From JAMXLO01 sp963832895 (lineage in GTDB: Bacteria > Pseudomonadota > Alphaproteobacteria > Acetobacterales > Acetobacteraceae): a DNA stretch of 64,000 nucleotides. This document shows, piece after piece, positions 33,897 through 43,380 of this stretch (the first letter of the stretch is position 1; each line of letters begins with the position of its first letter). The position numbers were made by a program, and so were the translations under genes. Below the pieces are notes generated by a model. That model saw only the letters and a program-made list of their open reading frames with translations, searched no databases and was not told the DNA's origin. The stretch is from assembly GCA_963832895.1 (NCBI GenBank), contig CAWHVQ010000008.1, forward strand, positions 340,497 through 404,496, in the 5' to 3' direction.

Positions 33897-34154
33897 TCAG
33901 GAAACCGTATTAGTCGAATGCTCACCACTGACCGCGGCAACCTCCAGCAGTTCGTTGGCGAAATCCGCTTCCGGCAGCAGTGCTTGCGCGCCGAGCAACA
34001 CCTCGGTGACCGAGCGAGCCAGCCAGTTGGACTCGACCGCACCGGCGTACGCGATCGCCTGTAACAGGCGGGGCAAAGCCGCGCGCAGGTCGACGGCCTC
34101 GCGCCGCATCCAGGGCAGCCAGCGGGCACGGAAAATCTCAGGCACAGAGCTCAT
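33897..34154 (-). CDS. small hypothetical protein
   Basis: An 85-residue helical protein, MSSVPEIFRARWLPWMRRE then WLARSVTEVLLGAQALLPEADFANELLEV (shown in part). No signal peptide, membrane helix or known domain was recognised. Its ATG lies 17 bases inside the 3' end of the glycosyltransferase gene, as in the other overlaps of this operon, and there is no strong ribosome site, so translation would be coupled. It is a plausible real gene; a chance frame is not excluded. Confidence 0.5.
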   Translation of the reverse strand: MSSVPEIFRARWLPWMRREAVDLRAALPRLLQAIAYAGAVESNWLARSVTEVLLGAQALLPEADFANELLEVAAVSGEHSTNTVS

Positions 34155-34965
34155 CAGCGCGATCCGTTGCGATAACGGGAGCCGGGCAGTCGCAAATGCC
34201 TCTGTGTGCGCGTGGGCAGTACCTGATGAGCGGGGTTCGCCAACGCTGGTCTGACAGGATGTCGTCTAGCGGTACGTCACGATTGCCCTGCTCGGTTGCG
34301 CCGCGTCCTATCAGCATGACTGATTTGCCGCCGCCGCGGCGCCAGTAAAGCACGTCCGGGACGTGGCGGACTTCGCCGTACAGTGCCAGTTCCGCTACGA
34401 CCGAGTGATCGAAGCCAGGGCGATAGCGAAGGGTAGAGAGTTGATCCACCGCCTTACGCTGATACACGCCCCAGAAACTCGGCGCGCTGGTGTAGCGCCG
34501 CATCACGTGTCGCGCCCGCGCCACGGGATCGGGGCCGGTCGCATGCAGCCGGTGTTCGGCGGGATAGCGATGCTCCACCTTGTCTACGGCATCGAACACC
34601 AGGGCGCCGGCATGACACATGGCGCAGTCAGGGTGCTCTGCCAGCACGCCCATCAGCCGCTCGATGTAGTCCGGCGCGATCAGGTCGTCGCTGGTCTTGG
34701 GCATCACGTAGTCGGCGTCGCCGAACCAGAATGCGCGCTGGATATTGGCAATAGGCCCCGTATTGCAGCGGTTTCGCTTGATTCGCACCTTGGGGTGCCG
34801 CGCCGCGTAGTCCTCCAGCACCCGCGGCGTGCCGTCGGTCGAGCCATTGTCCAGCAACGTGAGCGTCACGGCGGACCAGGTCTGTGCCAGCACGCTCTCG
34901 ATCGCCGCGCCAACCGTATCGACGCAGTTATAGACCATCATGTTGACGTCAACGGTCGGTTGCAT
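34138..34965 (-). CDS. family 2 glycosyltransferase
   Basis: A 275-residue GT-A glycosyltransferase. VDVNMMVYNCVDTVGAAIESVLAQTW starts the fold (shown to 20 residues: VNMMVYNCVDTVGAAIESVL). TLLDNGSTDGT is the nucleotide-sugar motif, and the DXD-like region reads TSDDLIAPDY. The start at 34965 is chosen because the fold begins there; it overlaps the corrected end of the SPY-like gene by 17 bases. It is part of the TPR-methyltransferase/SPY/GT2 operon next to flagellar genes, so a sugar added to flagellin is a reasonable inference. Confidence 0.87.
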   Translation of the reverse strand: MQPTVDVNMMVYNCVDTVGAAIESVLAQTWSAVTLTLLDNGSTDGTPRVLEDYAARHPKVRIKRNRCNTGPIANIQRAFWFGDADYVMPKTSDDLIAPDYIERLMGVLAEHPDCAMCHAGALVFDAVDKVEHRYPAEHRLHATGPDPVARARHVMRRYTSAPSFWGVYQRKAVDQLSTLRYRPGFDHSVVAELALYGEVRHVPDVLYWRRGGGKSVMLIGRGATEQGNRDVPLDDILSDQRWRTPLIRYCPRAHRGICDCPAPVIATDRADELCA

Positions 34966-37310
34966 GCTCACACCATTCGCGCCAGGCGTAGCGTAGTGCA
35001 GCGCCGAGGCTGCGGCCGAAGCGCGGAGCGTCGCAGAGGGGGCTAGCCTTGACCTGAGCCCGCAGTCGCGAACGCAGAGCGGCAAGCGCCTCGATGTCTG
35101 AGGCCTTCTTCACCGCAAGCTCGATATACGCCGGGATATCAGGGGCTACCCAATCGGCTAAGCCGGCATTGCTCATGTGGCTCACAGAGTGGCGCGCGGC
35201 GAAGATTTCGCCCGGGACCTGTCACGGTCGGCACGCCCATCCACAACGCCTCACAGGTCGTGAGGCCGCCGGAATAGGGAAACGGGTCGAGCACGATGTC
35301 GATGCCGTTGTACTCCCCGACGAAGGCGCGATGCCCGGATGGCCCGCGCAGCTCCAGCCGTTCGGGCGCTATGCCCTGCACGGCGAAGGCCGCACGCACC
35401 CGTTCCGCCGTGGTCGGATCGGCGAACTGCTGCGTCTTCAGCACCAACCGGGAATTCGGCACACGATGCAGAACGCTGCACCACGTCGCGATCACGCGTG
35501 GTGTGACCTTCGCCAGATTGTTGAAGCAGCCGAAGGTGACGTATCCGTTTGCGATAGCCGGCAGAGGCGCGACATCGGGCGCATAGGGCGGCGAACTGTA
35601 GCACACATAGCCGTCGGGCATGTGCAGCAGACGCTCAGTGTAGAGGTGCGCGAGCTCGGGCGGCGTCTCCCAGCGGTCGGTCAGCATCCAGTCCATGTCC
35701 GGGAGGCCGGTGGTCTGGCTCTGCGCTCCGACCCACTTGATCTGCACCGGTGCCACGCGGTGCGCGCAGGCGGACATGCGCGAGCCTTCACCATAGCCGC
35801 CAAGGTCGATCAGAATGTCGAGCCCGAGATCACGCCCCTTGCGCGCCACCTCTTCGTCGCTCAGTGCCCCGATGTCGTGCCATTCGCGGGCGACGGCTCG
35901 GAAGCGTCGCGCGATGACGTCGGACCATGTGTTGTGCGCCAGAGCCACGATGGCGAAAGCGGCAGGATCGAGTGCTTCCAGACCGCCGATGGTCAGCCAC
36001 CCGACAGGATGCGTCTTGAGAGTACCTGACAGGAGACCGATGACCAGCGGACGGTCGGGCTCTAGGGTATTGGCGAAGGCCGGTGCCGGGGAGCGCGGTG
36101 TTCGCTCGGCGCATGTTCGTGCGGCAGCGAGAATATCGGCGCCAGGAACGCCGTCCTGATAGACCAGAGCGCCCAGCAGGGAACGCCGAGGGTTCAGCGC
36201 ATCGGGCGCACGATCTATGGCGCGTCGCGCCATCGCGGCCGCATCGGTCTGCAACCCGAGACAGCACGTGGTGTTCGCCAAGTTACACAGGAGCTGCCAA
36301 TCGTCACCGTAATCGTCGATTGCCGATTGCAGTAGGGCACGCGCCTCGCCATGGCGTTGCATGCGCATCAGAGTGGCGGCGTGATCGTTCCGCAGTTTGA
36401 TATTGTCCGGGTCCAGCTCGACTGCCCGACGCAACGCAATCTCCCCGTCATGCGGTCGGGTCGATCGGACCAGGGCTTCGCCAAGATGCGTCGCTGCTAC
36501 TGGGTCATTAGGTGCCAGCGCAACGGCGGTTTCGAATGCCTCAATCGCCGCTGCGCGGTGGCCGATGTGCTCGAGCAGCACGCCGATTGCGATGTGCCGC
36601 GCGGGATTCAGCGGATCTGCCTCGCAATCCAGTTCGAGCCGTGCCAGATCCGCCTCCGCGCAGTTTGCCTTGATCGCGGCACCAACCCGGCGCAGCGCAT
36701 AATCCAAGGTGAGCGGCGCGCAGCGTTGAGCTTTGACGAATGCGCCGTAGGCCCGCGCAGATTCGCCGGAATTATTCAGCGCGATACCGAGTGTATCCCA
36801 GGCTTCCGCGCGGTGCGGAGCGACGCCGCAGCAGTGCATCAGCAATGGTTGCGCCCGGGTCGCATCGCCTCGATTGATCAGCAGACCGGCGAGCGCAAGC
36901 AGCGCCTCCTCTCGATGCGGGTTGACCGCCAACACCCTCGCATAGGCGTCCTCGGCGGCCGCAGGATCGCCACGGGCTCGCAGGCTTTCCGCGAGCCGCA
37001 ACGGTGGTTCGTCCCAGTCCGGCAGACGTCGTTCTAGGTCCTGCATCAGCTCGGAGGCTCGTGCGGCGTCGCCGGCACGGTCCTCGGCAATTGCCAAATT
37101 GAGCACTGTCGGCGGCGAGCGATCGCCAAGTGTCGCAGCATGGCGCAATGCAACGAGGGCGTCCGCCGGCCGGTTCTCGGCCAACAGGACCATGCCAAGC
37201 GCGGCGTCGTATCGCGCGTTTGGGCCCGGCGGTGCGCTGGCTTCAAGCATCGTCAGCGCGCCTGCGGAGTCCCCACCTTGCAGGCGGGCGAGCGCGACTT
37301 CAGTGCGCAT
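34949..37310 (-). pseudogene. TPR / SPY-type O-GlcNAc transferase-like protein, frameshift near the C-terminus
   Basis: Ten or more TPR repeats fill residues 1-400. A GT41 (SPINDLY/OGT) catalytic region follows: VIGLLSGTLKTHPVGWL, DILIDLGGYGEGSRM, WVGAQSQTTGLPDMDW, FGCFNNLAKVTPRVI and LDPFPYSGGLTTCEALWMG. After GVPTVTGPG the frame goes wrong. Deleting one G (CCC at 35211-35213 on the given strand) restores EIFAARHSVSHMSNAGLADW and about 85 residues more, to a stop at 34949. The repaired protein has 786 residues. It starts 11 bases inside the TPR-methyltransferase gene. Confidence 0.87.
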
Positions 37311-38739
37311 CGCCGCGCTCCAGCACGACAAGAAGACCTGCCACCGGCGCATCGGCCTCGTTGCGCAATGCCTCAGGTGTTGCACGGAGTACCACAAACC
37401 CCGCCGCGCCGGCTTGGCTGATCACGTAGTGTTCGGCGTGGGCGTAACGGCCCTGCCTGCCGAGAACCCATTGGCCGTTGCCGTGAGCGACGTCTCGGCT
37501 ATCGGGCTGCTGCAGTTCAATCGAGAACACGAACCGACCGCCGGCTGACAGCCGTGCATGAACGAGCGCGAACAGCTCGTCCAGGGCACCGAAGTAGCAC
37601 AGCACGTCGGACGCCAGGACCAGCGGCCAGGACCGCGCATCGTCACGAAGAAAATCCAGCACGTCGGCTTGGTGCAGTTCGGCGTAGATTTGCTTGGCCG
37701 AGGCCTGCGCCAGCATTTCGTCGGAGACGTCAACCCCGACAAATGGACCGTCGGTCAGATCCCCCAATACAACGGCCAGCAGACCAGTACCACATCCGAG
37801 ATCAAGTATTGGGCCTTCCGCAATTCCATTCGCCTGCAAAGCGGTGCGTATCAGCCCCGGCACACGATAGCCGAGCGAGAGCAGGTGTGCCTCGAAGCGG
37901 TCGGCATAGCCATTGAATACCGTGCGGATATATTCGACGGGAGCGCGCGGTGCGGCGGGCACGGTTCCCGCGCACGCTACGAGATGACGAACGTAGGGAT
38001 CCTCAGGTCCGAGCTTCAGCGCCTCGGCGTAGGCTTCGGAGGCTTCGTCATGACGCCCGAGACACGAGAGCGCATGACCTTTCAGACCAAACAGGCATGC
38101 ATCCATTACTCCCGCGATACGCGCCTCCTCGGCCAGGCATACCGCCTTGACGAGGTCGCGTTGGCGCACACAGAGAAGCACTACGGCGTTTCGTAAGCCG
38201 ACATGCGCTGATGCTGCAGCGATCCCATCGGTGAGGGTTGCAAGCGCGGCGTCCGGGTCCCCGCCCACGTCATGCGCGACGGCTAACGCCTCGCGAAACG
38301 CCGGGTTAGCTGGCTCTGCTGCGACGGCCTCGCGAAGGCACGCCACGGCATCGCCTGCGCGTTGCAGGTCCAACATCAAAACGCCGAGTAGCGCCTTGGC
38401 AATCGGGTCGCGGGGAGCCAGCACCACAGCCTCGGCGGCATCCTCCGCGGCGCCCGCGCAATCGTCGAGCTTTCGGCGAACTTCGGCACGGAGTTTGCGC
38501 AGGCTGGGATTTGCAGGGGCGTCGGCGATCGCCGCGTCGAGTTCCGACCGAGCGGTGTCAAGGTGACCCTCGCTTATGGCAAGCCGTGCAGCCAACTCGG
38601 CGTGACGCGGCGAGGCCGGAGACAAGCGGTGCGCAGCAGCAAGCAATGAGCGCGCAGCGCCGACGTGACCACTCTTGATCAACGTGTCAACACGATTGAA
38701 CAAGGCTTCAGGTTGGCAGGCGGCTTTCAGAACGTGCAC
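37300..38739 (-). CDS. TPR-repeat protein fused to a SAM-dependent methyltransferase
   Basis: A 479-residue protein. The N-terminal 280 residues or so are TPR-like helical repeats (AARSLLAAAHRLSPASPRHAEL, abridged, and SEAYAEALKLGPEDPYV). The C-terminal part is a class I methyltransferase with GPILDLGCGTGLLAVVLGD as the SAM loop, VGVDVSDEMLAQA and a DVLCYFG strand. The start is GTG 38739 with AAAAGGAG six bases upstream; a TTG 30 bases earlier is weaker. TPR-methyltransferase proteins often modify sugars or proteins during glycan assembly, which suits its position upstream of the SPY-like and GT2 genes. Confidence 0.88.
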   Translation of the reverse strand: MHVLKAACQPEALFNRVDTLIKSGHVGAARSLLAAAHRLSPASPRHAELAARLAISEGHLDTARSELDAAIADAPANPSLRKLRAEVRRKLDDCAGAAEDAAEAVVLAPRDPIAKALLGVLMLDLQRAGDAVACLREAVAAEPANPAFREALAVAHDVGGDPDAALATLTDGIAAASAHVGLRNAVVLLCVRQRDLVKAVCLAEEARIAGVMDACLFGLKGHALSCLGRHDEASEAYAEALKLGPEDPYVRHLVACAGTVPAAPRAPVEYIRTVFNGYADRFEAHLLSLGYRVPGLIRTALQANGIAEGPILDLGCGTGLLAVVLGDLTDGPFVGVDVSDEMLAQASAKQIYAELHQADVLDFLRDDARSWPLVLASDVLCYFGALDELFALVHARLSAGGRFVFSIELQQPDSRDVAHGNGQWVLGRQGRYAHAEHYVISQAGAAGFVVLRATPEALRNEADAPVAGLLVVLERGDAH

Positions 38740-38865
38740 TGCGGGCTCCTTTTGAGCCGAATGTTGCAATTGGCACCACGTTACGCCGTGGCTTGATCTG
38801 GTGGATTACACGAGCCCTTAGTTTGCACCGCCAGCGATGGCTGGCCGACGTGCTCATGGTGTGTC

Positions 38866-39213
38866 TCAGCCAATTGTTGACAGGCCGGCGGCGATGTTCT
38901 CGTTGATGGCGATCAGGAAGTCGAAATCAGGCGCGTCGTTATCCATCTCCCGCTGCACGGCGAGCCCAACCGACGCGATCGAGGCTCGCAATGGCGGCGG
39001 CAGGGCGTTGGTGGGATCGCGCATCAGATCCGTCACCGTGAGCCAGAGGCGCCGGTTGTCCGCGAGTGCACGGATGCGCGACAAAGGTTCGGCGTCTCGG
39101 GCCGCCTTCAGCGCGCCGATCGCGTGGCGGAAAACGTCCGCCTCCTGCTCGCGTGGGCTGCGATGGTTCGCGGCTGCCTCATAGGCGCGGGTCGCGAGGG
39201 TCAGGTTCGGCAT
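38866..39213 (-). CDS. flaF: flagellar biosynthesis regulator FlaF
   Basis: A 115-residue FlaF protein, a secretion chaperone/activator of flagellin in alphaproteobacteria. It shows the typical opening AYEAAANHRSPREQEADVF, NRRLWLTVTDLMRDP and the C-terminal FLIAINENIAAGL. Its ATG lies 13 bases inside the flbT gene, so they are co-translated. FlaF promotes and FlbT limits flagellin output, so having the pair downstream of flagellin is the usual arrangement. Confidence 0.93.
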   Translation of the reverse strand: MPNLTLATRAYEAAANHRSPREQEADVFRHAIGALKAARDAEPLSRIRALADNRRLWLTVTDLMRDPTNALPPPLRASIASVGLAVQREMDNDAPDFDFLIAINENIAAGLSTIG

Positions 39214-39662
39214 GGCTGCACAATGTCCTTCTGAGATGGCGATGGGGCCGCGAAGTCGGCCTGCCGGGTCACCCGGCCCAACACTGCGTCCTCATGACGA
39301 ATGATTCGTCGAACGAGTTTCAACGCCTGATAGCAATCGTCTGCCTCGGCTGCGGCCAAGGCGCGATCCAGAATCTCGCATGCCAGCGCCGAGGTAGTCG
39401 CGCCCTTGAAGGCAGTGATGAGTTCGTGAGCGACGATCAGCCCGCGGGCGCGTTCATCCTCCGACCCGATGTAAGCTGATTGGAGCGCGAAATAGACGCG
39501 TCGTGCCGGGCTGTCGGCCTGATCGGGAGCCATGATCTGCTTGCCGAACAGGAAGCGCGCCCTGGCAGTCAACTCGATGCGAGACTTGGTACGGAACCGA
39601 ATGGGCGCGCCATTGACGATCATCATTTCGCCCTGGCGCAGCTCCAAGACAAGATTAGACAT
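39201..39662 (-). CDS. flbT: flagellin repressor FlbT
   Basis: A 153-residue FlbT protein. LVLELRQGEMMIVNGAPIRF and KSRIELTARARFLFGKQIM are family landmarks, then YFALQSAYIG. In Caulobacter, FlbT binds the 5' untranslated region of flagellin mRNA and destabilises it until the hook is complete. AGGAAGAG lies upstream. It follows flagellin by 131 bases on the same strand. Two strong hairpins in the flagellin leader (40686-40728) are the candidate target. Confidence 0.94.
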   Translation of the reverse strand: MSNLVLELRQGEMMIVNGAPIRFRTKSRIELTARARFLFGKQIMAPDQADSPARRVYFALQSAYIGSEDERARGLIVAHELITAFKGATTSALACEILDRALAAAEADDCYQALKLVRRIIRHEDAVLGRVTRQADFAAPSPSQKDIVQPCRT

Positions 39663-39746
39663 GCGCCTCTTCCTTGTTGGCAGGCGCCCGCATGATGCGA
39701 TGCGGGGCAGTGCAGCCCATCGCCGGCATTTTTCCGGCTCATTGTG

Positions 39747-39775
39747 GGGCCGGTACCGGGCATCACGCCCGGCCC
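39747..39775 (-). terminator. hairpin downstream of flagellin
   Basis: GGGCCGG (39747-39753) can pair with CCGGCCC (39769-39775), and a competing inner stem is CCGGGC/GCCCGG (39756-39772). It begins about 20 bases after the flagellin stop and could end or process that transcript before flbT. No T-run. Confidence 0.45.
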
Positions 39776-39793
39776 GGTTTCTTAGCAGACCAA

Positions 39794-40654
39794 CTACTTG
39801 AACAAGCTCAGCAGGGTCTGCGGCGCCTGGTTCGCAAGCGACAGCGCCTGCGTGCCCAGCTGCTGTCGGATCTGCAACGCTTGCAGCTGCGCCAATTCCT
39901 TCGCCAGATCGGCATCCACCAGCGAGCCGACGCCGCTGTTCAGGGCATCAATCTTGTTGCTGTTGTAGGTTACCTGGTTGTTAACATAGTTGACCGACGC
40001 GCCGACAGTGTTCAGCTCATTATTCACCGAATTCATCTTGTTGATGAACGACGCGGTCGTCGCCGTTCCGATGAGTCCCTGAACCGTGCCTGCTCCATTG
40101 AGCTGAGTGCTGGTGTAGGCGATCGACGCATACAGTGTGGCACCGCTGTAGCTACTAACGGTATACTGCGCGCCATTCTCGTTGCGCACAACGCTCATCG
40201 CTGCGTAAGTGCCATTGCTACCAGTCACGTTGCCTATCAGCGTCTTGCCGTTGTAGTTGGCATCCTGGATGTCGGTCTTCACGTTCGCCAGCAGGCTCTG
40301 GTACGTGGTGATGTAGTTGCTCCGGTCGGTGCCGGTGACGCTGCCGCTGGACAGGTTGGTCAGCACCTCCCGCATGCTGGCCATGAGGGTGGAGATAGCG
40401 TTTAGACCAGTCTGTGTCGTGGACAACAACCCTTGCACATTGCCGAGCTGCTGGTTGGCAGTGGTCAGCGCGCCTACTGTCGAACGGACCCCCTGTGCGA
40501 TTGCATAGGCTGCACCGTCATCGGTGCTATCGGCCACGCGGTAGCCCGTGGAGACCTGTTTCTCCGCCGCAGCCAGGGAAGTGTTCGTCTGGTTCAACGA
40601 CTGGAGCGCAATCATCGCGCCCATGTTGGTATTTACAGAGTTCAGGAGGGACAT
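39794..40654 (-). CDS. flagellin
   Basis: A 286-residue flagellin, short, with small surface domains. The N-terminal D0/D1 begins MSLLNSVNTNMGAMIALQSL and has STGYRVADSTDDGAAYAIA. The C-terminal D0 ends LGTQALSLANQAPQTLLSLFK. The central part is rich in S, T and N, offering sites for O-glycosylation by the neighbouring operon. The leader has AGGGTGAG before the ATG and two hairpins upstream. Only one flagellin gene is seen in this window. Confidence 0.95.
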   Translation of the reverse strand: MSLLNSVNTNMGAMIALQSLNQTNTSLAAAEKQVSTGYRVADSTDDGAAYAIAQGVRSTVGALTTANQQLGNVQGLLSTTQTGLNAISTLMASMREVLTNLSSGSVTGTDRSNYITTYQSLLANVKTDIQDANYNGKTLIGNVTGSNGTYAAMSVVRNENGAQYTVSSYSGATLYASIAYTSTQLNGAGTVQGLIGTATTASFINKMNSVNNELNTVGASVNYVNNQVTYNSNKIDALNSGVGSLVDADLAKELAQLQALQIRQQLGTQALSLANQAPQTLLSLFK

Positions 40655-40685
40655 GGTGTCTCACCCTTCTTGTTCATAGAGTTAC

Positions 40686-40728
40686 GCATGCCCCGCTTTT
40701 GCGGGCATGGGGACATATTGACGTCCCC
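40686..40728 (-). promoter_or_regulatory. double hairpin in the flagellin leader; candidate FlbT target
   Basis: Hairpin 1 pairs GCATGCCCCGC with GCGGGCATG around TTTT (40686-40709). Hairpin 2 pairs GGGGAC (40709-40714) with GTCCCC (40723-40728). They lie 32-75 bases upstream of the flagellin ATG and 34 or more bases after the flgL stop. In Caulobacter, FlbT acts on the flagellin 5' untranslated region, and flbT is the next gene here. A terminator for flgL is the alternative. Confidence 0.55.
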
Positions 40729-40762
40729 GAGTTAACGGCCAGTGAAGCGTGGCGCGCCTTAA

Positions 40763-41890
40763 TCATGATGCGGGCAGGAACTTGACCAGCGACAGGCCAT
40801 TCATCGTAGCGATAAGCTGATACGAGGCCTGCATCTGTGTCTGCACCAGCGAGAGCTGCGACATCGTTGCGGCCATATCGACGTCCTCGGCCGATGAGAC
40901 CTGACCGGTCAGCGCTGTTTGAGTGTCCGATAGCTGCGTTTGAGTGGCGGTCAGAGATGACTGCACGTTGCCCATTACGCCGGCGTCCTGCGCCATGGCA
41001 GTGATAGCCCCGGACAGACTGATGCGAGTATCCTGCACGAGATCGGTGAAGCCCGGTGTGCTCACCTGGCTGCTGCTGAGTGATCCGATCGTCGCCATCG
41101 CCCGCAGCACGTCACGCATGTAAGAGCCGGTGGAGACTGGTGGGCCACCGTCGATCGTGGGTGTACCAAGAGGGCAGTTCGGAATCATACCGTTGGCACT
41201 GGCTGGCAGTCCGACGGTCTCGGTCTGATTCTGTCCCACCTGCACCACCGGCAGTGATGTCTGCACCGTGGCATACGGCTGCGACAGGAAAGTCGAAAAC
41301 GGCGAGTTGCCCACCGCATTGGACGTCGCCACGGCGTAGGTCGCATTTGCAGTCGCAGCAGCACCGTTGGTCGCCAAGCCAGCAACCGCTGCGCTGATCT
41401 GCGTGTAATAGCCGGAGGTCAGTATGTTGTCGGAGTCCGGCACCGGTGGGTTGCTGGTATCCTGTCCGGCGAACACGTAGGTAGAGCCGTACTGGGCGTC
41501 CAGTGCCTCCGTGACCTGCCCAAGCGCATCGCGGGCGTTCGCCGCGACGCTGTCGATCTCGCTGGAATCGACGCCCTCCATGTTGTTGAGCTGCGCGTAG
41601 AAGTTTGCTGCAATCGACTGGATCTGCGTCAGTGCCGTTTGTGCCACCGACATGCGGCCGGTCGAAGCATCAACGTTGTTCTGCCAGGTCTGCATGCTGG
41701 CGATCTGCGGTCGCAGGTTGAGCGACACCGAGGCGCCGCTGCCCAGGCCGGCATAGGTATTGCCCACCAGTCCGGTGCTCACCTGGTTGGTGAGCTGATC
41801 CAGCTTCTGCTTTACCGAGGTCGCATTGGCGACCAGGCTGCTCATCATGCCGCAGTCAGATGGACCTACAGCGCCGGTGATGCCGCTCAT
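40763..41890 (-). CDS. flgL: flagellar hook-associated protein 3 (FlgL)
   Basis: A 375-residue hook-filament junction protein. It has a flagellin-like N-terminus (VKQKLDQLTNQVSTGLVGNTYAGLGSGASVSL, shortened) and the C-terminal helix MAATMSQLSLVQTQMQASYQLIATMNGLSLVKFL (shortened). The middle STYVFAGQDTSNPP is typical of FlgL. GAGGAGG precedes the ATG. It is third in flgE-flgK-flgL and 10 bases after flgK. Confidence 0.92.
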   Translation of the reverse strand: MSGITGAVGPSDCGMMSSLVANATSVKQKLDQLTNQVSTGLVGNTYAGLGSGASVSLNLRPQIASMQTWQNNVDASTGRMSVAQTALTQIQSIAANFYAQLNNMEGVDSSEIDSVAANARDALGQVTEALDAQYGSTYVFAGQDTSNPPVPDSDNILTSGYYTQISAAVAGLATNGAAATANATYAVATSNAVGNSPFSTFLSQPYATVQTSLPVVQVGQNQTETVGLPASANGMIPNCPLGTPTIDGGPPVSTGSYMRDVLRAMATIGSLSSSQVSTPGFTDLVQDTRISLSGAITAMAQDAGVMGNVQSSLTATQTQLSDTQTALTGQVSSAEDVDMAATMSQLSLVQTQMQASYQLIATMNGLSLVKFLPAS

Positions 41891-41900
41891 TGGTGCCTCC

Positions 41901-43370
41901 TCACTGGACCGAATTCAGCAGTTGCGTCCACATCGACTGCACCGCGGCGATGACCTTGGCGTTCGCGCCATAGGCGTTCTGCAACTGGATCATATTCGAC
42001 ATCTCGGTATCCATGCTGACCCCGCTCTGCGACGAGAGCTTGCTGCCGAGCGTGGTCTGGACTGCCTGCTCGGTGGCAAGCTGATCGGTCGTCGTGGCGC
42101 TGTCCTGAGACTGCGCGGCAAGCATGGTGGACGCGAGCTGACCCAATGTCGGCGGCGACACGTAGGGCGCGTTGAGATTGCCCGCCGGCCCCAGGCCGGA
42201 GACCTGGGAGACCAGTGGCGGATTGCTGCCCAGCACATCGTTCAGCACTGCGTTGATGATGTCGGTATAGCCGGCCAGCGCGGATGCCGGTGGGACGTCA
42301 CCGTCGCGCACCATCGAAGGATCGGCCTGCACAGCCGGATTGACCTGTATGGAGTTGGCGAATCCGACATAGCCGTTCTGCGCTGGCGGCGGCGTGTTAA
42401 CCGGCAGTGTTCCGTCCGGCTCGGTAAATAGAGTGAGGCCGTTGGCGGAAAAGCGACTCGCCGCATTTTCCGCTAGCTCGTCAAGCTCCGCCTGGTCGGT
42501 CGGCAAAGTCGTGTCACGCAGCGCTATGTTCGCGCCGATCTGGCCACCTTGTAGCTGGCTGGTGACATCGACCCCGCCAAGCGTGATGGCCGGGATGCCG
42601 CCGTTCGGATAGTAGTCATTTGGCGCGACGTTCACGTCGCTGGTACTCAGCGGGCTGGTGGCGCCCTGCGTCGGCAGCGTCAGGCCCGCGGTGGTCGTGA
42701 TCAGCGCGTCGCCGTTGGGCTGCTCCAGCACCTTCACGTTGACCAGCTGCGACAGCGTCGCGACCGCGGCATCGCGCTGGTTCTCCAGATCGGCGGTGCT
42801 CTGGCCGTTTGCCTGCAGCGCGACGATCTGATTGCTGAGGCCTCCGATGCTGCCAAGCGTGCTGTTCAGCGTCGCAACCTCGGCGACTATATTGTCCTGC
42901 GCGGTCTGGCGCTGGGTAGTGTAGGCATCGCTCAGCGTGTTGATGCCCTGCGCCAGAGTCGTTGCGGCGGACACCACCTGGCTTTGCTGCGCCTCACTGC
43001 TCGGGTCGTTCAGCAGCGTGGAGAACTGATCCTGGAGATTGCCGATCAGACTGGCGATATCGGAGCCCTGACCTGGCGTTCCCTGCACCGCATCGATCGC
43101 CTGCAATGCGTTCTGTCGCGTCTGCAGACCCGCGACGGTGGCGTTCTGACTGAACACTTCGGCCTGCAATGCAGCATCGACGTCGCGCGTGGCGGGTCCA
43201 GTGCGCACGCCCAACCCCACGCCATCGGCCACCAGGTCTTGTTGCGTGCCGATTTCGACCGAGTAGCCGGGCGTGCTGGCATTCGCCACGTTCTGCGACA
43301 CCACCGCCAGCTGGCTGTTGATGTTGGCCAATCCGCCAGTGGCAATCGACAATGCGGCGCTGATCGTCAC
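41901..43370 (-). CDS. flgK: flagellar hook-associated protein 1 (FlgK)
   Basis: A 489-residue FlgK. The rod/hook-type N-terminal motif LANINSQLAVVSQNVANASTPGYSVEI is seen as NVANASTPGYS. The C-terminal D0 ends MSNMIQLQNAYGANAKVIAAVQSMWTQLL (shortened). The start is GTG at 43370, 7 bases after AGGAG, which overlaps the flgE stop codon. It forms the junction between hook and FlgL. Confidence 0.93.
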   Translation of the reverse strand: MTISAALSIATGGLANINSQLAVVSQNVANASTPGYSVEIGTQQDLVADGVGLGVRTGPATRDVDAALQAEVFSQNATVAGLQTRQNALQAIDAVQGTPGQGSDIASLIGNLQDQFSTLLNDPSSEAQQSQVVSAATTLAQGINTLSDAYTTQRQTAQDNIVAEVATLNSTLGSIGGLSNQIVALQANGQSTADLENQRDAAVATLSQLVNVKVLEQPNGDALITTTAGLTLPTQGATSPLSTSDVNVAPNDYYPNGGIPAITLGGVDVTSQLQGGQIGANIALRDTTLPTDQAELDELAENAASRFSANGLTLFTEPDGTLPVNTPPPAQNGYVGFANSIQVNPAVQADPSMVRDGDVPPASALAGYTDIINAVLNDVLGSNPPLVSQVSGLGPAGNLNAPYVSPPTLGQLASTMLAAQSQDSATTTDQLATEQAVQTTLGSKLSSQSGVSMDTEMSNMIQLQNAYGANAKVIAAVQSMWTQLLNSVQ

Positions 43371-43380
43371 CGGGCAACTC

